DNA from: Burkholderiales bacterium
GTDB lineage: Bacteria > Pseudomonadota > Gammaproteobacteria > Burkholderiales > SG8-39
NCBI GenBank assembly: GCA_020848075.1
Contig: JADLAV010000011.1
Span: forward strand, 1-36,361
Reading direction: 5' to 3'
Length of the DNA: 36,361 bases
Part shown: positions 23,430-34,071 of the stretch, one piece after another
Position numbering within the stretch: the stretch's first letter is position 1
Layout of the letters: the number at the start of each line of letters is the position of its first letter
Translations under genes and position numbers: made by a program
Notes under the pieces: generated by a model
The model's database searches: none
Seen by the model: the letters and a program-made list of their open reading frames with translations, nothing else
Told to the model about the DNA's origin: nothing

Positions 23430-23726
23430 CTAGGCGGGCTCGAGCTCAGATACTGCTCTTAGCCGAGTACCGATCTGCTTCTCCGCGACCTTCAAATCGT
23501 AGGTCGCTTGGAGAGTAAGCCAGTACTGCGGCGACTGCCCGAGTGCCCTGGAGAACAGGAGCGCCAGCTCCGCAGTAACGGGCCGTGAGCCGTTTATGAC
23601 ATGGGAAATGCGCATTGGCGCGACCCCGACGGCGCGAGCGAAACGCGCTTGTGAAACGCCTCTTTCCTCCAGGATCTCGCGAAGGAAAACACCAGGATGG
23701 ATGGCGGGAAGCCCGCTCTTGATCAC
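23430..23726 (-). CDS. higA: HigA-family antitoxin, XRE DNA-binding (integron cassette gene)
   Basis: A 98-residue HigA: IHPGVFLREILEERGVSQAR, FARAVGVAPMRISHVINGSR (helix-turn-helix), PVTAELALLFSRALGQSPQY and WLTLQATYDL. It neutralises HigB and represses the operon. GTG 23726 is preferred because GGAGG lies 6 bases upstream; a TTG at 23738 would overlap the higB stop. Confidence 0.92.
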   Translation of the reverse strand: MIKSGLPAIHPGVFLREILEERGVSQARFARAVGVAPMRISHVINGSRPVTAELALLFSRALGQSPQYWLTLQATYDLKVAEKQIGTRLRAVSELEPA

Positions 23727-23738
23727 GTATGCCTCCAA

Positions 23739-24020
23739 TCAGTGGTAATCGACGATCACGACGTCAAAGGCGTCACCGGCCGCGAAACGAAAACACACTC
23801 TCCACTGGTCGTTGATGCGGATGCTCCATTGTCCTTTGCGGTCACCCCTCAACGCTTCAAGCCGATTCGAGGGTGGCGACCTCAGATCAGCGAGCTGGGT
23901 GGCAGCGTTCAGTTGCGTGAGTCGCATTGCAGCGCGATCGCGAATCTCCGGTGGCAAGCGACGCGCCTTCCCGGTGGTGTAGAACCGCTCGGTTTCGGCA
24001 TCCGCGAACGACCGGATCAT
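23739..24020 (-). CDS. higB: HigB-family toxin, RelE superfamily mRNA interferase (integron cassette gene)
   Basis: A 93-residue toxin: [20 protein letters not shown], then [40 protein letters not shown] and [20 protein letters not shown], a complete HigB. It cleaves mRNA on the ribosome. Toxin first, antitoxin second, as usual for higBA. First cassette after attI. There is no good ribosome site upstream of ATG 24020; the promoter inside the cassette (24029-24057) predicts an almost leaderless transcript. Confidence 0.93.
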   Translation of the reverse strand: MIRSFADAETERFYTTGKARRLPPEIRDRAAMRLTQLNAATQLADLRSPPSNRLEALRGDRKGQWSIRINDQWRVCFRFAAGDAFDVVIVDYH

Positions 24021-24028
24021 CGCGACAC

Positions 24029-24057
24029 ACCATAAACATTATGTTTATCTCCGTCAA
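24029..24057 (-). promoter_or_regulatory. Promoter of the higBA cassette with a perfect palindromic operator
   Basis: Minus strand: TTGACG (24057-24052), 17-base spacer, TATGGT (24034-24029). The spacer contains ATAAACATTATGTTTAT (24032-24048), a perfect palindrome with 8-bp arms about one centre base, the likely HigA operator. Predicted start of transcription near 24022 is only two bases from the higB ATG. Confidence 0.65.
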
Positions 24058-24093
24058 GGACGCCCGAAGCGGGGCAGGAGGTCTCTGGCTGGG

Positions 24094-24130
24094 GCCCAAC
24101 TCGAACTAGTTGACTTTTTATTAGTTGACA
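24094..24130 (-). other. attI site and first-cassette junction
   Basis: GTTGGGC on the minus strand (24100-24094) is the crossover core that begins the higBA cassette; it is complementary to the R'' of that cassette's attC at 23387-23393. Beside it, on the intI side, are two direct copies of TAGTTGAC (24107-24114 and 24122-24129), plausible extra integrase binding sites as in known attI regions. Exact limits are not known. Confidence 0.65.
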
Positions 24131-24243
24131 CCCGCGGTCGACTCGCAAACCGCGCAACCTGTAACCGCCGCTGTAATCCTTCCGCTGCGTCAAGACGTTA
24201 CGCCTGCATCCGCCCCTCGGCAAGCCTGCCACCAGGAGGAAAG

Positions 24244-25236
24244 ATGCCAGAGGTCACAGCGTCGCCCGCGCAGCCCCGCCTCCTCGACCAGGTCAGCGAC
24301 GCGATCCGCCGCCGCCACTACAGTTACCGGACCGAGGAGAGTTACATCCGCTGGATCAAGCGCTTTGTCCTTTTCTCCGGAAAGCGCCATCCGCGGGAGC
24401 TCGGCGCTCCCGAGGTCACGGCGTTCCTCTCGCACCTCGCCCGCGACCGTAACATTGCCGCCGCGACGCAGAACCAGGCGCTCGCGGCGCTGCTCTTCCT
24501 CTACAGGGAGGTCCTCGGCCAGCCGCTGCCCTGGCTCGACCAGATCGAGCGCGCGAAGCGCCCGGCACGCTTGCCGGCGGTGCTAAGCAGCGCGGAGGTC
24601 CAGCGCCTGCTCTCGCATCTGCAAGGCGCGAAGTGGCTGATGGCGGGCCTGCTCTACGGGGCGGGCCTCAGGCTGCGGGAATGCCTGAAGCTGCGCGTGA
24701 AGGACGTGGACTTCGAGTACTGCCAAATCCTGGTCCGGGACGCGAAAGGCGCCAAGGACCGCGTGACGATGCTGCCCGGACCCGTGCGCGAGCCGCTGCT
24801 CGGGCACCTTGTGCGGGTGAAGGCGCTGCACGAGCGCGATCTCGCGAGCGGGCGCGGCGAGGTTGAGCTTCCGCACGCGCTCGCGCGCAAGTATCCGCGC
24901 GCCGCCTGCGAGCGGGGCTGGAAGTTCGTTTTTCCGTCGTACAAGCTCTCGGTCGACCCGGCGAGCGGCGCCATCCGGCGCCACCACGTCTACGAGAATT
25001 ACCTGATCCGCGGAGTGAAGGAGGCCGCCCGCGCGGCAGGCATCGCGAAGCCGGTCAGCTGCCACACGCTGCGTCACTCGTTCGCGACGCATCTGCTCGA
25101 GCGCGGCCAGGACATCCGGACGGTGCAGGAGCTGCTCGGCCACTCGAGCGTCGAGACCACCATGATCTACACGCACGTCATGCGCAAGGGCGCGCGCGGC
25201 GTGCCGAGCCCGCTGGAGGTAACAACGAGCGGCTAG
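24244..25236 (+). CDS. intI: Integron integrase IntI (tyrosine recombinase)
   Basis: A 330-residue, apparently intact IntI that recombines attI and attC sites. N-terminal SAM-like domain: [38 protein letters not shown]. Catalytic residues by alignment to IntI1: Arg143 (GAGLRLREC), Lys171 (KGAKDR), His274 and Arg277 ([12 protein letters not shown]), His300 ([10 protein letters not shown]) and Tyr309 (MIYTHVM). The IntI-specific extra segment is present at about 210-248 ([20 protein letters not shown], then RRHHVYE), separating it from XerC/D. ATG 24244 has AGGAGG 5 bases upstream. It is divergent from the cassette array, the standard integron geometry. No LexA box was seen. Confidence 0.96.
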   Translation: MPEVTASPAQPRLLDQVSDAIRRRHYSYRTEESYIRWIKRFVLFSGKRHPRELGAPEVTAFLSHLARDRNIAAATQNQALAALLFLYREVLGQPLPWLDQIERAKRPARLPAVLSSAEVQRLLSHLQGAKWLMAGLLYGAGLRLRECLKLRVKDVDFEYCQILVRDAKGAKDRVTMLPGPVREPLLGHLVRVKALHERDLASGRGEVELPHALARKYPRAACERGWKFVFPSYKLSVDPASGAIRRHHVYENYLIRGVKEAARAAGIAKPVSCHTLRHSFATHLLERGQDIRTVQELLGHSSVETTMIYTHVMRKGARGVPSPLEVTTSG

Positions 25237-25237
25237 G

Positions 25238-25449
25238 CTAAAGGTCTTCCCGAGCGAGACCTGTGCGCTTGGCGATTCGCGCGAGCATGCGTGGACCGGT
25301 CTCCTCGCGATCATGGAAGGCGAAAACGAAGTCCGGCCATCCTTGTCGTGAAAGGTTCGGTGAGAGCCGGACTGGCGTTTGATCCGCCATCCGATGCGCA
25401 GAAGCGCAGCCAGGACTTGAGTGGCCTTCGTCGAAGGCCATTGACTCAT
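25238..25449 (-). pseudogene. hicA-type toxin gene, frameshifted
   Basis: From ATG 25449 the frame reads TKATQVLAALLRIGWRIKRQ, SGSHRTFHDKDG, a HicA start with its catalytic His. At about 25345 the homology shifts to another frame, GWPDFVFAFHDREETGPRML, ARIAKRTGLAREDL, which ends at TAG 25238-25240. Joined across the one-base shift, the two parts give an ordinary HicA of about 70 residues. The start overlaps the hicB stop (ATGA). Its stop lies one base from the intI stop, in convergent orientation. Confidence 0.8.
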
Positions 25450-25652
25450 ACCGTGGGCACGAAAATGCTTATGTCGACCGGGCGTGCTTCACCGTGCTCC
25501 AGCCGCTCGGCGAGCACGCGAAGGGCCAGGACCTGAGCCCTGGCCATGGCCTCCTCCGGAGTGCTGCCGTAGGCCATTACTCCGGCGAGCTCAGGAACTT
25601 CAGCAAGCCACCTCCCGTCCTCTTCCCGCTCGCACTCGATGCTAGACTTCAT
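25446..25652 (-). CDS. HicB-family antitoxin
   Basis: A 68-residue antitoxin: [51 protein letters not shown], the common short HicB form. AGGAGG lies 7 bases before ATG 25652. It is upstream of and overlaps the frameshifted hicA, so it is probably a leftover antitoxin. It lies on the far side of intI from the array and has no attC, so it is not an ordinary cassette of this array. Confidence 0.88.
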   Translation of the reverse strand: MKSSIECEREEDGRWLAEVPELAGVMAYGSTPEEAMARAQVLALRVLAERLEHGEARPVDISIFVPTV

Positions 25653-25882
25653 TCACAGCCTCCTATGGTCGAGGCACGGGTATTTTATCGGGAGTCTCCG
25701 TTCGACGCCGAACAAGAAGTGTGTGGCGCCGAGCGGACGCGCCGGCCGGGAACCGCAGCGCGCGGTCTGGCGGGGCGCGCAGCTTCATCCGGCCCTCGGC
25801 CGCGCCCCGGACAAACTCCTTCCGGACGTGCAAACGCCGTCGGCTAGAATGCGGTCTTCCGGCGACGCCGATCGGCCCGACC

Positions 25883-27490
25883 ATGCCCGCGATCAAGACC
25901 GCCCTCAACGCCCGCTCCGCCGAGTTCCGCGCCAACCGCGCGGCGATGGGCGAGCTCGTGGCAGACCTGCGCGCGCGCGTGGCCGAGGTGTCGGGCGGCG
26001 GCGGCGAGGAGGCGCGCGCGAAGCACGTGGCGCGAGGCAAGCTGCTGCCGCGCGAGCGGGTGCGAACGCTGCTCGACCCGGGCTCGCCGTTTCTCGAGCT
26101 GTCGCAGCTCGCCGCTTACGGCATGTACGACGACGAGGCGCCGTGCGGCGGGGTCATCACCGGCGTCGGGCGCGTGTCGGGGCGCGAGTGCATGGTGGTG
26201 GCGAACGACGCCACGGTGAAGGGCGGCACCTACTTCCCGATGACGGTGAAGAAGCACGTGCGCGCGCAGGAGATCGCGGCGCAGAACCGCCTCCCGTGCA
26301 TCTACCTCGTGGATTCGGGCGGCGCGAACCTGCCCACCTGGGACGAGGTGTTCCCGGACCGCGATCACTTCGGCCGGATCTTCTACAACCAGGCCCACTT
26401 GTCGGCGACGCGCATCCCGCAGATCGCCGTGGTGATGGGTTCGTGCACCGCGGGCGGCGCCTACGTCCCGGCGATGTCCGACGAAGCGGTCATCGTGAAG
26501 GGCCAGGGCACGATCTTCCTCGGCGGACCGCCGCTCGTGAAGGCGGCGACCGGCGAGATCGTGAGCCCGGAGGAGCTCGGCGGGGCCGACGTGCACGCGC
26601 GCGTCTCGGGGGTCGCGGACCACTTCGCGGTGAACGACGCGCACGCCCTTGCGATCGCCCGGCGCATCGTCTCGCACCTGAATCTCGTGAAGCGCGTCGG
26701 GCTCGACCTCGCCGAGCCGCGCGAGCCGCTCTATTCGCCCGAGGAGCTCGGCGGCGTGATCCCGACCGACGGGCGCAAGCCCTACGATGCGCGCGAGGTG
26801 ATCGCGCGCATCGTGGACGGCAGCGAGCTCGACGAGTTCAAGGCGAACTACGGCACCACGCTGGTGACGGGGTTCGCGCGCATTCACGGCTACCCGGTCG
26901 GGATCGTCGCCAACAACGGCATCCTCTTCTCCGAGTCGGCGCTGAAGGCGGCGCACTTCGTCGAGCTCTGCAGCCAGCGCGGCATCCCGCTCCTCTTCCT
27001 GCAGAACATCACCGGCTTCATGGTGGGCCGGAAGTACGAGAACGCCGGCATCGCCAAGGACGGCGCGAAGATGGTGACCGCGGTGGCCTGCGCCCGGGTG
27101 CCGAAGTTCACGGTGATCATCGGCGGCTCGTACGGCGCGGGCAACTACGCGATGTGCGGGCGCGCGTACAGCCCGCGCTTCCTCTGGATGTGGCCGAACG
27201 CGCGCGTGTCGGTGATGGGCGGCCAGCAGGCGGCCTCGGTGCTCGCCACGGTCAGGCGCGACGCGATCGAGGCGAAGGGCGGCACCTGGTCCAAGGAAGA
27301 CGAAGAGGCATTCAAGCAACCGATCCTCGAGCAGTACGACCGGCAGGGCCACCCCTACTACGCCACCGCGCGCCTGTGGGACGACGGCGTGATCGCGCCC
27401 GAGGACACGCGGCGCGTGCTCGGCCTCGGGATCTCCGCCGCGCTCAATGCGCCGATCGAGGAGACGCGCTTCGGCGTGTTCAGGATGTAG
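25883..27490 (+). CDS. liuB: 3-Methylcrotonyl-CoA carboxylase, beta (carboxyltransferase) subunit
   Basis: A 535-residue carboxyltransferase of the crotonase-fold biotin-dependent type. Seen: [99 protein letters not shown] and [20 protein letters not shown], all hallmarks of LiuB/MCCB as opposed to propionyl-CoA carboxylase. It transfers the carboxyl from biotin to 3-methylcrotonyl-CoA in leucine degradation. ATG 25883 fits the family N-terminus; no good ribosome site is visible, and a TAGAAT at 25846-25851 may be its -10. First gene of the liu cluster; liuA is not in this window. Confidence 0.95.
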   Translation: MPAIKTALNARSAEFRANRAAMGELVADLRARVAEVSGGGGEEARAKHVARGKLLPRERVRTLLDPGSPFLELSQLAAYGMYDDEAPCGGVITGVGRVSGRECMVVANDATVKGGTYFPMTVKKHVRAQEIAAQNRLPCIYLVDSGGANLPTWDEVFPDRDHFGRIFYNQAHLSATRIPQIAVVMGSCTAGGAYVPAMSDEAVIVKGQGTIFLGGPPLVKAATGEIVSPEELGGADVHARVSGVADHFAVNDAHALAIARRIVSHLNLVKRVGLDLAEPREPLYSPEELGGVIPTDGRKPYDAREVIARIVDGSELDEFKANYGTTLVTGFARIHGYPVGIVANNGILFSESALKAAHFVELCSQRGIPLLFLQNITGFMVGRKYENAGIAKDGAKMVTAVACARVPKFTVIIGGSYGAGNYAMCGRAYSPRFLWMWPNARVSVMGGQQAASVLATVRRDAIEAKGGTWSKEDEEAFKQPILEQYDRQGHPYYATARLWDDGVIAPEDTRRVLGLGISAALNAPIEETRFGVFRM

Positions 27491-27498
27491 GCGCGGCC

Positions 27499-28623
27499 AT
27501 GCTGCGACTGCTGTCGATGCCGCTTGCTCTGGTGCTGGCCCTCGCGGGCGGCGCCGTGCACGCGCAGAGGAGCGCCGCGCCCCGGGCCGCAGCGGACGAA
27601 CGGCCCGCCGCCTCGCTCGCCAATCCGGTGACGGGCCGCGGCGCGCCATGGCCGTTCGCGGGCTTCGTCGTCAACGTTCCGGATCTGCCGGGGCTCTACA
27701 GCACGCACCTCACCGCCGAGGTGGCGGCGCTCGGCCGGCTCGCGGCGAATCCGCTGCGCACCTGGTCGTTCACGGTGCTCACGCTCAAGCCCGGCCAGCC
27801 GTTCGCGAGCGGGCGCGAGCTCGCCGAGTACATGCGCGCACGGCGCGAGACCGGGCTCGATCCGAAGCGCCTCACCCAGCGCTCGCACGTGGAGGCTGCA
27901 TCCGAGCACGCCGGCCGGCCGTGCAGCCGCTATACAATCGACGCGCGCGACCGCGGCGAGCGCGCCGGCGACGAGGCGAATCTCTTTCTCCGCGGGATGA
28001 CGTGCGTGCATCCGGAGAAGGCCGACCTGCTGATCGACGTTGGCTATTCCGAGCGCGGCGCCGTCGATCAGCTCACCCCGGACCTCCAGAAGACGGGCGA
28101 CCAGTTCCTGGAGAGCCTGCGCTTCATGCCGCTCGCGGCGCCGCCCGAGCTGCGCACCGCGCGCCAGCACGTGCGCGCCGGCGACGTTGCGGGCGCGCTC
28201 GCGCTGCTGAAGCAGCTCGCCACGGCGGGCGACACCGGCGCCGCGGCGCTGATCGGCGGGATCCTGGTGGACGGGCGCGGCGTACCGGCCGATCCGGTCG
28301 AGGGCCGGAAGTTCCTGGAGATCGCGATCAGGGACGGCTGGGTGGATGCGCTCTTCAATCTCGGCAAGGTGTACGACAAGGGACTCGGCGTGCCGCGCGA
28401 TCCGGAAGCTGCGGCGAAGTGGTTCACGCTGGCGGCCGATCAGCGCGACCCGCAGGCGCAGTTGAACCTCGGCATCTACGAGTGGAACGGCGAGAACGCG
28501 AAGCGCGACCCGCGCAAGGCGTGCGACTGGTGGCGCATGGCGGCAGGCAACGGCAATACGCGCGCGGGCCTGCTCTTCCGCGACAACGGTTGCAGGCAAT
28601 TCGAGCCGCCGGCGGGGCGATGA
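27499..28623 (+). CDS. SEL1-repeat periplasmic protein within the liu cluster
   Basis: A 374-residue exported protein. Residues 1-22 are a signal peptide (LLSMPLALVLALAGGAVHAQ). The middle part (about 45-215) is of unknown type with two cysteines (RPCSRYTIDARDR, MTCVHPEKADLL). Residues about 235-365 hold SEL1/TPR-like repeats: GAAALIGGILVDGRGVPADP, DALFNLGKVYDKGLGVPRDP and AQLNLGIYEWNGENAKRDPR. Such repeats bind peptides or scaffold complexes. It starts 8 bases after the liuB stop and ends before a block of extragenic repeats. Its presence between liu genes is unusual; a role in leucine degradation is not implied. Confidence 0.8.
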   Translation: MLRLLSMPLALVLALAGGAVHAQRSAAPRAAADERPAASLANPVTGRGAPWPFAGFVVNVPDLPGLYSTHLTAEVAALGRLAANPLRTWSFTVLTLKPGQPFASGRELAEYMRARRETGLDPKRLTQRSHVEAASEHAGRPCSRYTIDARDRGERAGDEANLFLRGMTCVHPEKADLLIDVGYSERGAVDQLTPDLQKTGDQFLESLRFMPLAAPPELRTARQHVRAGDVAGALALLKQLATAGDTGAAALIGGILVDGRGVPADPVEGRKFLEIAIRDGWVDALFNLGKVYDKGLGVPRDPEAAAKWFTLAADQRDPQAQLNLGIYEWNGENAKRDPRKACDWWRMAAGNGNTRAGLLFRDNGCRQFEPPAGR

Positions 28624-28666
28624 TGGGCCGTCGTTCCGGCGCGTGCCGGAATCGAGGCGGGATCCT

Positions 28667-28750
28667 GCCGTCATTCCCGCGAAAGCGGAAATCCACTTTG
28701 AATTGATCGCAGCACTACTCTGGATCCCCGCCGGCGCGGGGATGACGATG
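28667..28750. repeat. Extragenic palindromic repeat (GTCATTCCCGCG family)
   Basis: GTCATTCCCGCGAAAGCGGA (onward to ATCCA) and the inverted TGGATCCCCGCCGGCGCGGG (onward to GATGAC) face each other across about 30 bases, followed by a partial extra copy at 28751-28765. A further partial copy (TTTCGCGGGGATGACGG) is at 32130-32148. This is the widespread GC-rich intergenic repeat of proteobacteria. Confidence 0.75.
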
Positions 28751-28904
28751 CGCGGGGATGACGATGCTCGGAGCTCGGCAGTTCGCGCGACGTCTCGAGC
28801 GTGACGGGTGGCACGGTTCGATGCGCGACAAAGTGCCGGCGCACCCGCGCGCGGCGCTATCCTATCGGTCGAGGAGTCGTGCCCCACCGATCGAGGAGCG
28901 TGCC

Positions 28905-29114
28905 ATGAAGCGAATCTTCGTCTTTCTCGCCGCCGCCGTGCTTGCCGGCTGCGGGGTCGAGACCGCGACCACCGCGGCGACCGCGGCGGCTGCGAAGAAG
29001 CAGGAGATCGAGCAGGGCAAGAAGACGATGGAACAGATGAACGAGCGCATCGGGCAGGCGATGAGCCAGGCCCAGGACCGGTTGCAGCAGTCCGACGAAA
29101 GCGCCGGCAAGTAG
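28905..29114 (+). CDS. Small lipoprotein, hypothetical
   Basis: A 69-residue protein with a lipoprotein signal (MKRIFVFLAAAVLAGCGVET, lipobox LAGC, lipidated Cys19). The rest is alanine-rich and then a charged amphipathic helix (KKQEIEQGKKTMEQMNERIG, MSQAQDRLQQSDES), likely a coiled coil. It resembles small Lpp-like lipoproteins in layout only. A GAGGAGCG site lies 6 bases before ATG 28905. Function unknown. Confidence 0.75.
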   Translation: MKRIFVFLAAAVLAGCGVETATTAATAAAAKKQEIEQGKKTMEQMNERIGQAMSQAQDRLQQSDESAGK

Positions 29115-29306
29115 CTCCATCTCCTCCGGGCGCCGAGCGTCGCGTCCGGGCCCCCCCCGCAGCAAGGCGAGGCAGGCGAGCGTCCGGGAGGCAGGGCGCA
29201 CCGGCTCGCGATCCCCGCTGCCAGGAACCGCGGCTTCGCGGCACGCGGTCGCGCCGAGACCGCGCGGCGCGCTTTCCTCTATCATTTCGGATTTACCGCG
29301 CTCCAG

Positions 29307-30122
29307 ATGGCCCCCACCACCCTCGAGATCGAATGTCGTAGCGGCATCGGCACGGTCTGGCTCAACCGGCCGGAGGTGCGGAACGCGTTCGACGAGGGGA
29401 TGATCGCCGAGCTCGCCGCGGCGTTCGCCGCGATGGCGGCGGACGATGCGGTGCGCGTGGTCGTGGTCGGCGGGCGCGGCAGCGCATTCTGCGCGGGCGC
29501 CGATCTCAATTGGATGAAGAAGATGGCGGGGTTCTCGCCGGAGGAGAACTACGTCGACGCGCTCGGGCTCGCGGAGATGCTGCACGCGCTCGCGGCGCTG
29601 CCCAAGCCGACGGTGGCGCGCGTGCACGGCGCGGCGTTCGCGGGCGGGCTGGGGCTCGTCGCCGCGTGCGACATCGCGGTGGCAGCGCACGAAGCGGAGT
29701 TCTGCGTGTCCGAGGTGAAGCTCGGGCTCCTGCCCGCGACCATCGGACCGCATCTCGTCGCGGCGATGGGCGCCCGCGCCGCACGGCGCTACTGGCTGAC
29801 CGCGGAGCGCTTCGGCGCCGCCGAGGCGCATCGCATCGGCCTCGTGCACGAGATCGCGCCCGCGGCGACGCTCGACACCGTGGTGCAGCGGATCTCGGCG
29901 GAACTCCTCGGCGGCGGCCCGGCCGCGCAGGCGGCAACCAAGGAGTTGATCCGGGCGGTGGCGGGCAAGCCGCTCGCGCGCGAGCTGCGCGAGGACACCG
30001 CGCAGCGCATCGCCGCCACGCGCGCTTCGGACGAGGGCAAGGAAGGCGTCCGCGCGTTCCTGGAGAAGCGCAAGCCGGCATGGCGCCCCGATGCCGCGCC
30101 CAGCGGGCGCGCGCGTGACTGA
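29307..30122 (+). CDS. liuC: Methylglutaconyl-CoA hydratase (enoyl-CoA hydratase family)
   Basis: A 271-residue crotonase-family enzyme. Oxyanion-hole and active-site segments GSAFCAGADLNWMKKMAGFS and HGAAFAGGLGLVAACDIAVA are present, with the LNWM pattern of LiuC-type hydratases, then CVSEVKLGLLPATIGPHLVA and VRAFLEKRKPAW. It hydrates 3-methylglutaconyl-CoA to HMG-CoA. It lies between liuB and liuE and 6 bases before liuD. ATG 29307 has no strong ribosome site. Confidence 0.9.
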   Translation: MAPTTLEIECRSGIGTVWLNRPEVRNAFDEGMIAELAAAFAAMAADDAVRVVVVGGRGSAFCAGADLNWMKKMAGFSPEENYVDALGLAEMLHALAALPKPTVARVHGAAFAGGLGLVAACDIAVAAHEAEFCVSEVKLGLLPATIGPHLVAAMGARAARRYWLTAERFGAAEAHRIGLVHEIAPAATLDTVVQRISAELLGGGPAAQAATKELIRAVAGKPLARELREDTAQRIAATRASDEGKEGVRAFLEKRKPAWRPDAAPSGRARD

Positions 30123-30128
30123 GCAGCG

Positions 30129-32123
<1,995 letters not shown>

Positions 32124-32167
32124 GATTGCGTGTTTCGCGGGGATGACGGCATTGGAGACCGGGAGAG

Positions 32168-33088
32168 ATGTCTGATCTGCCCCAATCGGTGAAGATCGTG
32201 GAGGTCAGCCCGCGCGACGGGCTGCAGAACGAGCCGCGCTCGGTGCCGACCGCGGTGAAGATCGCGCTCATCGACCGGCTGTCGGCGGCGGGGCTGCCCG
32301 CGGTGGAGGCGACCGCGTTCGTCTCGCCGAAGTGGGTGCCGCAGATGGCAGACAACGCCGAGGTGCTGCGCGGCATCCACAAGAGGCCCGGCGCGAGGTA
32401 CCCGGTGCTCGTGCCGAACATGAAGGGCTTCGAGGCCGCCGTCGCCGCGGGCGCGGGGGAGATCGCGCTCTTCGGCGCGGCCTCAGAGACGTTCAGCCGC
32501 AAGAACATCAACTGCTCGATCGGCGAGAGCCTCGAGCGCTTCGCCCCGGTCGCAGAGGCGGCGCTGGCGCGCGGCATCAAGGTGCGCGGCTACATCTCGT
32601 GCGTTGCCGCCTGTCCCTACGAAGGCGAGATCGCGCCGGCGGCGGTGGCCGCGGTCGCGCGTGCGCTCCGCGGCATGGGCTGCTACGAGATCTCGCTCGG
32701 GGACACCATCGGCACGGGAACGCCGGGCAAGATCAAGCGGATGATCGACGTGACCGCGCGCGAGGTCGCGCGCGACCGGCTCGCCGTGCATTTCCACGAC
32801 ACCTACGGGCAGGCGCTCGTCAACATCTACGCCGCGCTCGAGGAGGGGGTGATCGTCGTCGACAGCTCGGTGGCGGGGCTCGGCGGCTGTCCCTACGCCA
32901 AGGGCGCATCCGGCAACGTGGGCACGGAGGACGTGCTCTACATGCTGAACGGGCTCGGCATCGAGACCGGGGTCGACCTCGAGCAGGTGTTCGAGGCAGG
33001 ACAGTTCATCCTCGCCGAGCTCGGCCGCGAGCCGGCGTCGAAGACGCACCGGGCGATGGCGGCCAAGAGAGCGCGGAGCCAGGGGTGA
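32168..33088 (+). CDS. liuE: Hydroxymethylglutaryl-CoA lyase
   Basis: A 306-residue DRE-TIM metallolyase that splits HMG-CoA into acetoacetate and acetyl-CoA, the last step of leucine degradation. Seen: [20 protein letters not shown] (Arg16, Asp17), [25 protein letters not shown] (His208, His210) and the signature [17 protein letters not shown] with catalytic Cys241. GGGAGAG lies 5 bases before ATG 32168. Its TGA overlaps the GTG start of the next gene. Confidence 0.95.
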   Translation: MSDLPQSVKIVEVSPRDGLQNEPRSVPTAVKIALIDRLSAAGLPAVEATAFVSPKWVPQMADNAEVLRGIHKRPGARYPVLVPNMKGFEAAVAAGAGEIALFGAASETFSRKNINCSIGESLERFAPVAEAALARGIKVRGYISCVAACPYEGEIAPAAVAAVARALRGMGCYEISLGDTIGTGTPGKIKRMIDVTAREVARDRLAVHFHDTYGQALVNIYAALEEGVIVVDSSVAGLGGCPYAKGASGNVGTEDVLYMLNGLGIETGVDLEQVFEAGQFILAELGREPASKTHRAMAAKRARSQG

Positions 33089-34047
33089 CGGGCGGGCGGT
33101 CTTCGGCGCCCTCGCCGTACGCAGCGCGCGCTCTGCTGCCTGAGAGCATCCGCGTCCTCGAGCGCGGCTGGCTCTCCTCCAACAACGTCGTGCTGCTCGG
33201 ACGCGACGGTGCGGCGCTCGTCGACTCCGGTTACATGACGCAGGCCGAGGAGACTGTCGCGCTCGTGGCGCAGGCGCTCGGCGGACTGCCGCTCGAGCGG
33301 CTGGTCAACACGCATTGTCACTCCGACCACATGGGCGGCAACGCGGCAATCCAGCGTGCCCACCCCTGCCGCACCAGCATCCCGGCCGGCGAAGCGCCGC
33401 TCGTCGCCCGCTGGGACGAGGAAGCGCTCCTGCTCTCCTACGCCGGCCAGCGCGCCGAGCGGTTCCGCGTGGACGACACGTTCGCGGCGGGCGACGTGCT
33501 GCGCCTCGGCGGGCGCGATTGGCAGGTGATCGCGGCGCCCGGACACGACCCGCACGCAACGATGCTCTACGCGCCCGACGAGCGCATCCTGCTCTCGGGC
33601 GATGCGCTGTGGGAGAACGGCTTCGGCGTCATCTTCGGGGCGCTCGCCGGCAACGCCACGGCGTTCGCGGACACGCGCGCCACGCTCGAATCCATCGCGC
33701 GGCTCGACGTGCGCACCGTGATCCCGGGCCACGGGCGCCCATTCGAGGCGGCCGGCGCCGCGCTCGAGCGGGCGTTCGCCCGGCTCGCGGGCTACGAGCA
33801 GGACATCACGCGCCTCGCGCGGCACGCGGCGAAGGTGATGGTGACCTTTTCCCTGCTCGACCGGCGGAGCATGCCGGTCGCCGATCTCGCAGCCTACGTG
33901 GCGGGCGTGCCCGTGATGCGAGACATCAACGCCCGCCATCTCCACATGTCGGCGCAGGCGCTCGCGGACTGGCTGGTCGACGACCTCGTGCGCGCCGGCG
34001 CGATCGAGCGCCGCGACGGCCTCGTCGTCGCGCGCGGCGCCGCTTGA
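33085..34047 (+). CDS. Metallo-beta-lactamase fold hydrolase
   Basis: A 320-residue protein of the MBL superfamily. Zinc motif [12 protein letters not shown] (HxHxDH), then [36 protein letters not shown] and [10 protein letters not shown] supply the remaining ligands. A C-terminal helical winged domain ([40 protein letters not shown]) follows, as in the LACTB2/GloB-like group. GTG 33085 overlaps the liuE stop (GTGA), so translation is coupled. A thioesterase or glyoxalase-like role next to the liu genes is possible; substrate unknown. Confidence 0.85.
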   Translation: MTGGRSSAPSPYAARALLPESIRVLERGWLSSNNVVLLGRDGAALVDSGYMTQAEETVALVAQALGGLPLERLVNTHCHSDHMGGNAAIQRAHPCRTSIPAGEAPLVARWDEEALLLSYAGQRAERFRVDDTFAAGDVLRLGGRDWQVIAAPGHDPHATMLYAPDERILLSGDALWENGFGVIFGALAGNATAFADTRATLESIARLDVRTVIPGHGRPFEAAGAALERAFARLAGYEQDITRLARHAAKVMVTFSLLDRRSMPVADLAAYVAGVPVMRDINARHLHMSAQALADWLVDDLVRAGAIERRDGLVVARGAA

Positions 34048-34071
34048 GCGACGCTGTCGCCTGCGATCCGC

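Noticed and set aside
25639-27498. Long open frame (about 620 codons) running into the SEL1 gene frame
   Set aside because: It is an antiparallel-like GC-rich shadow of liuB in another frame; composition is Arg/Ala/Gly only. The real gene in this frame starts at 27499 with a signal peptide.
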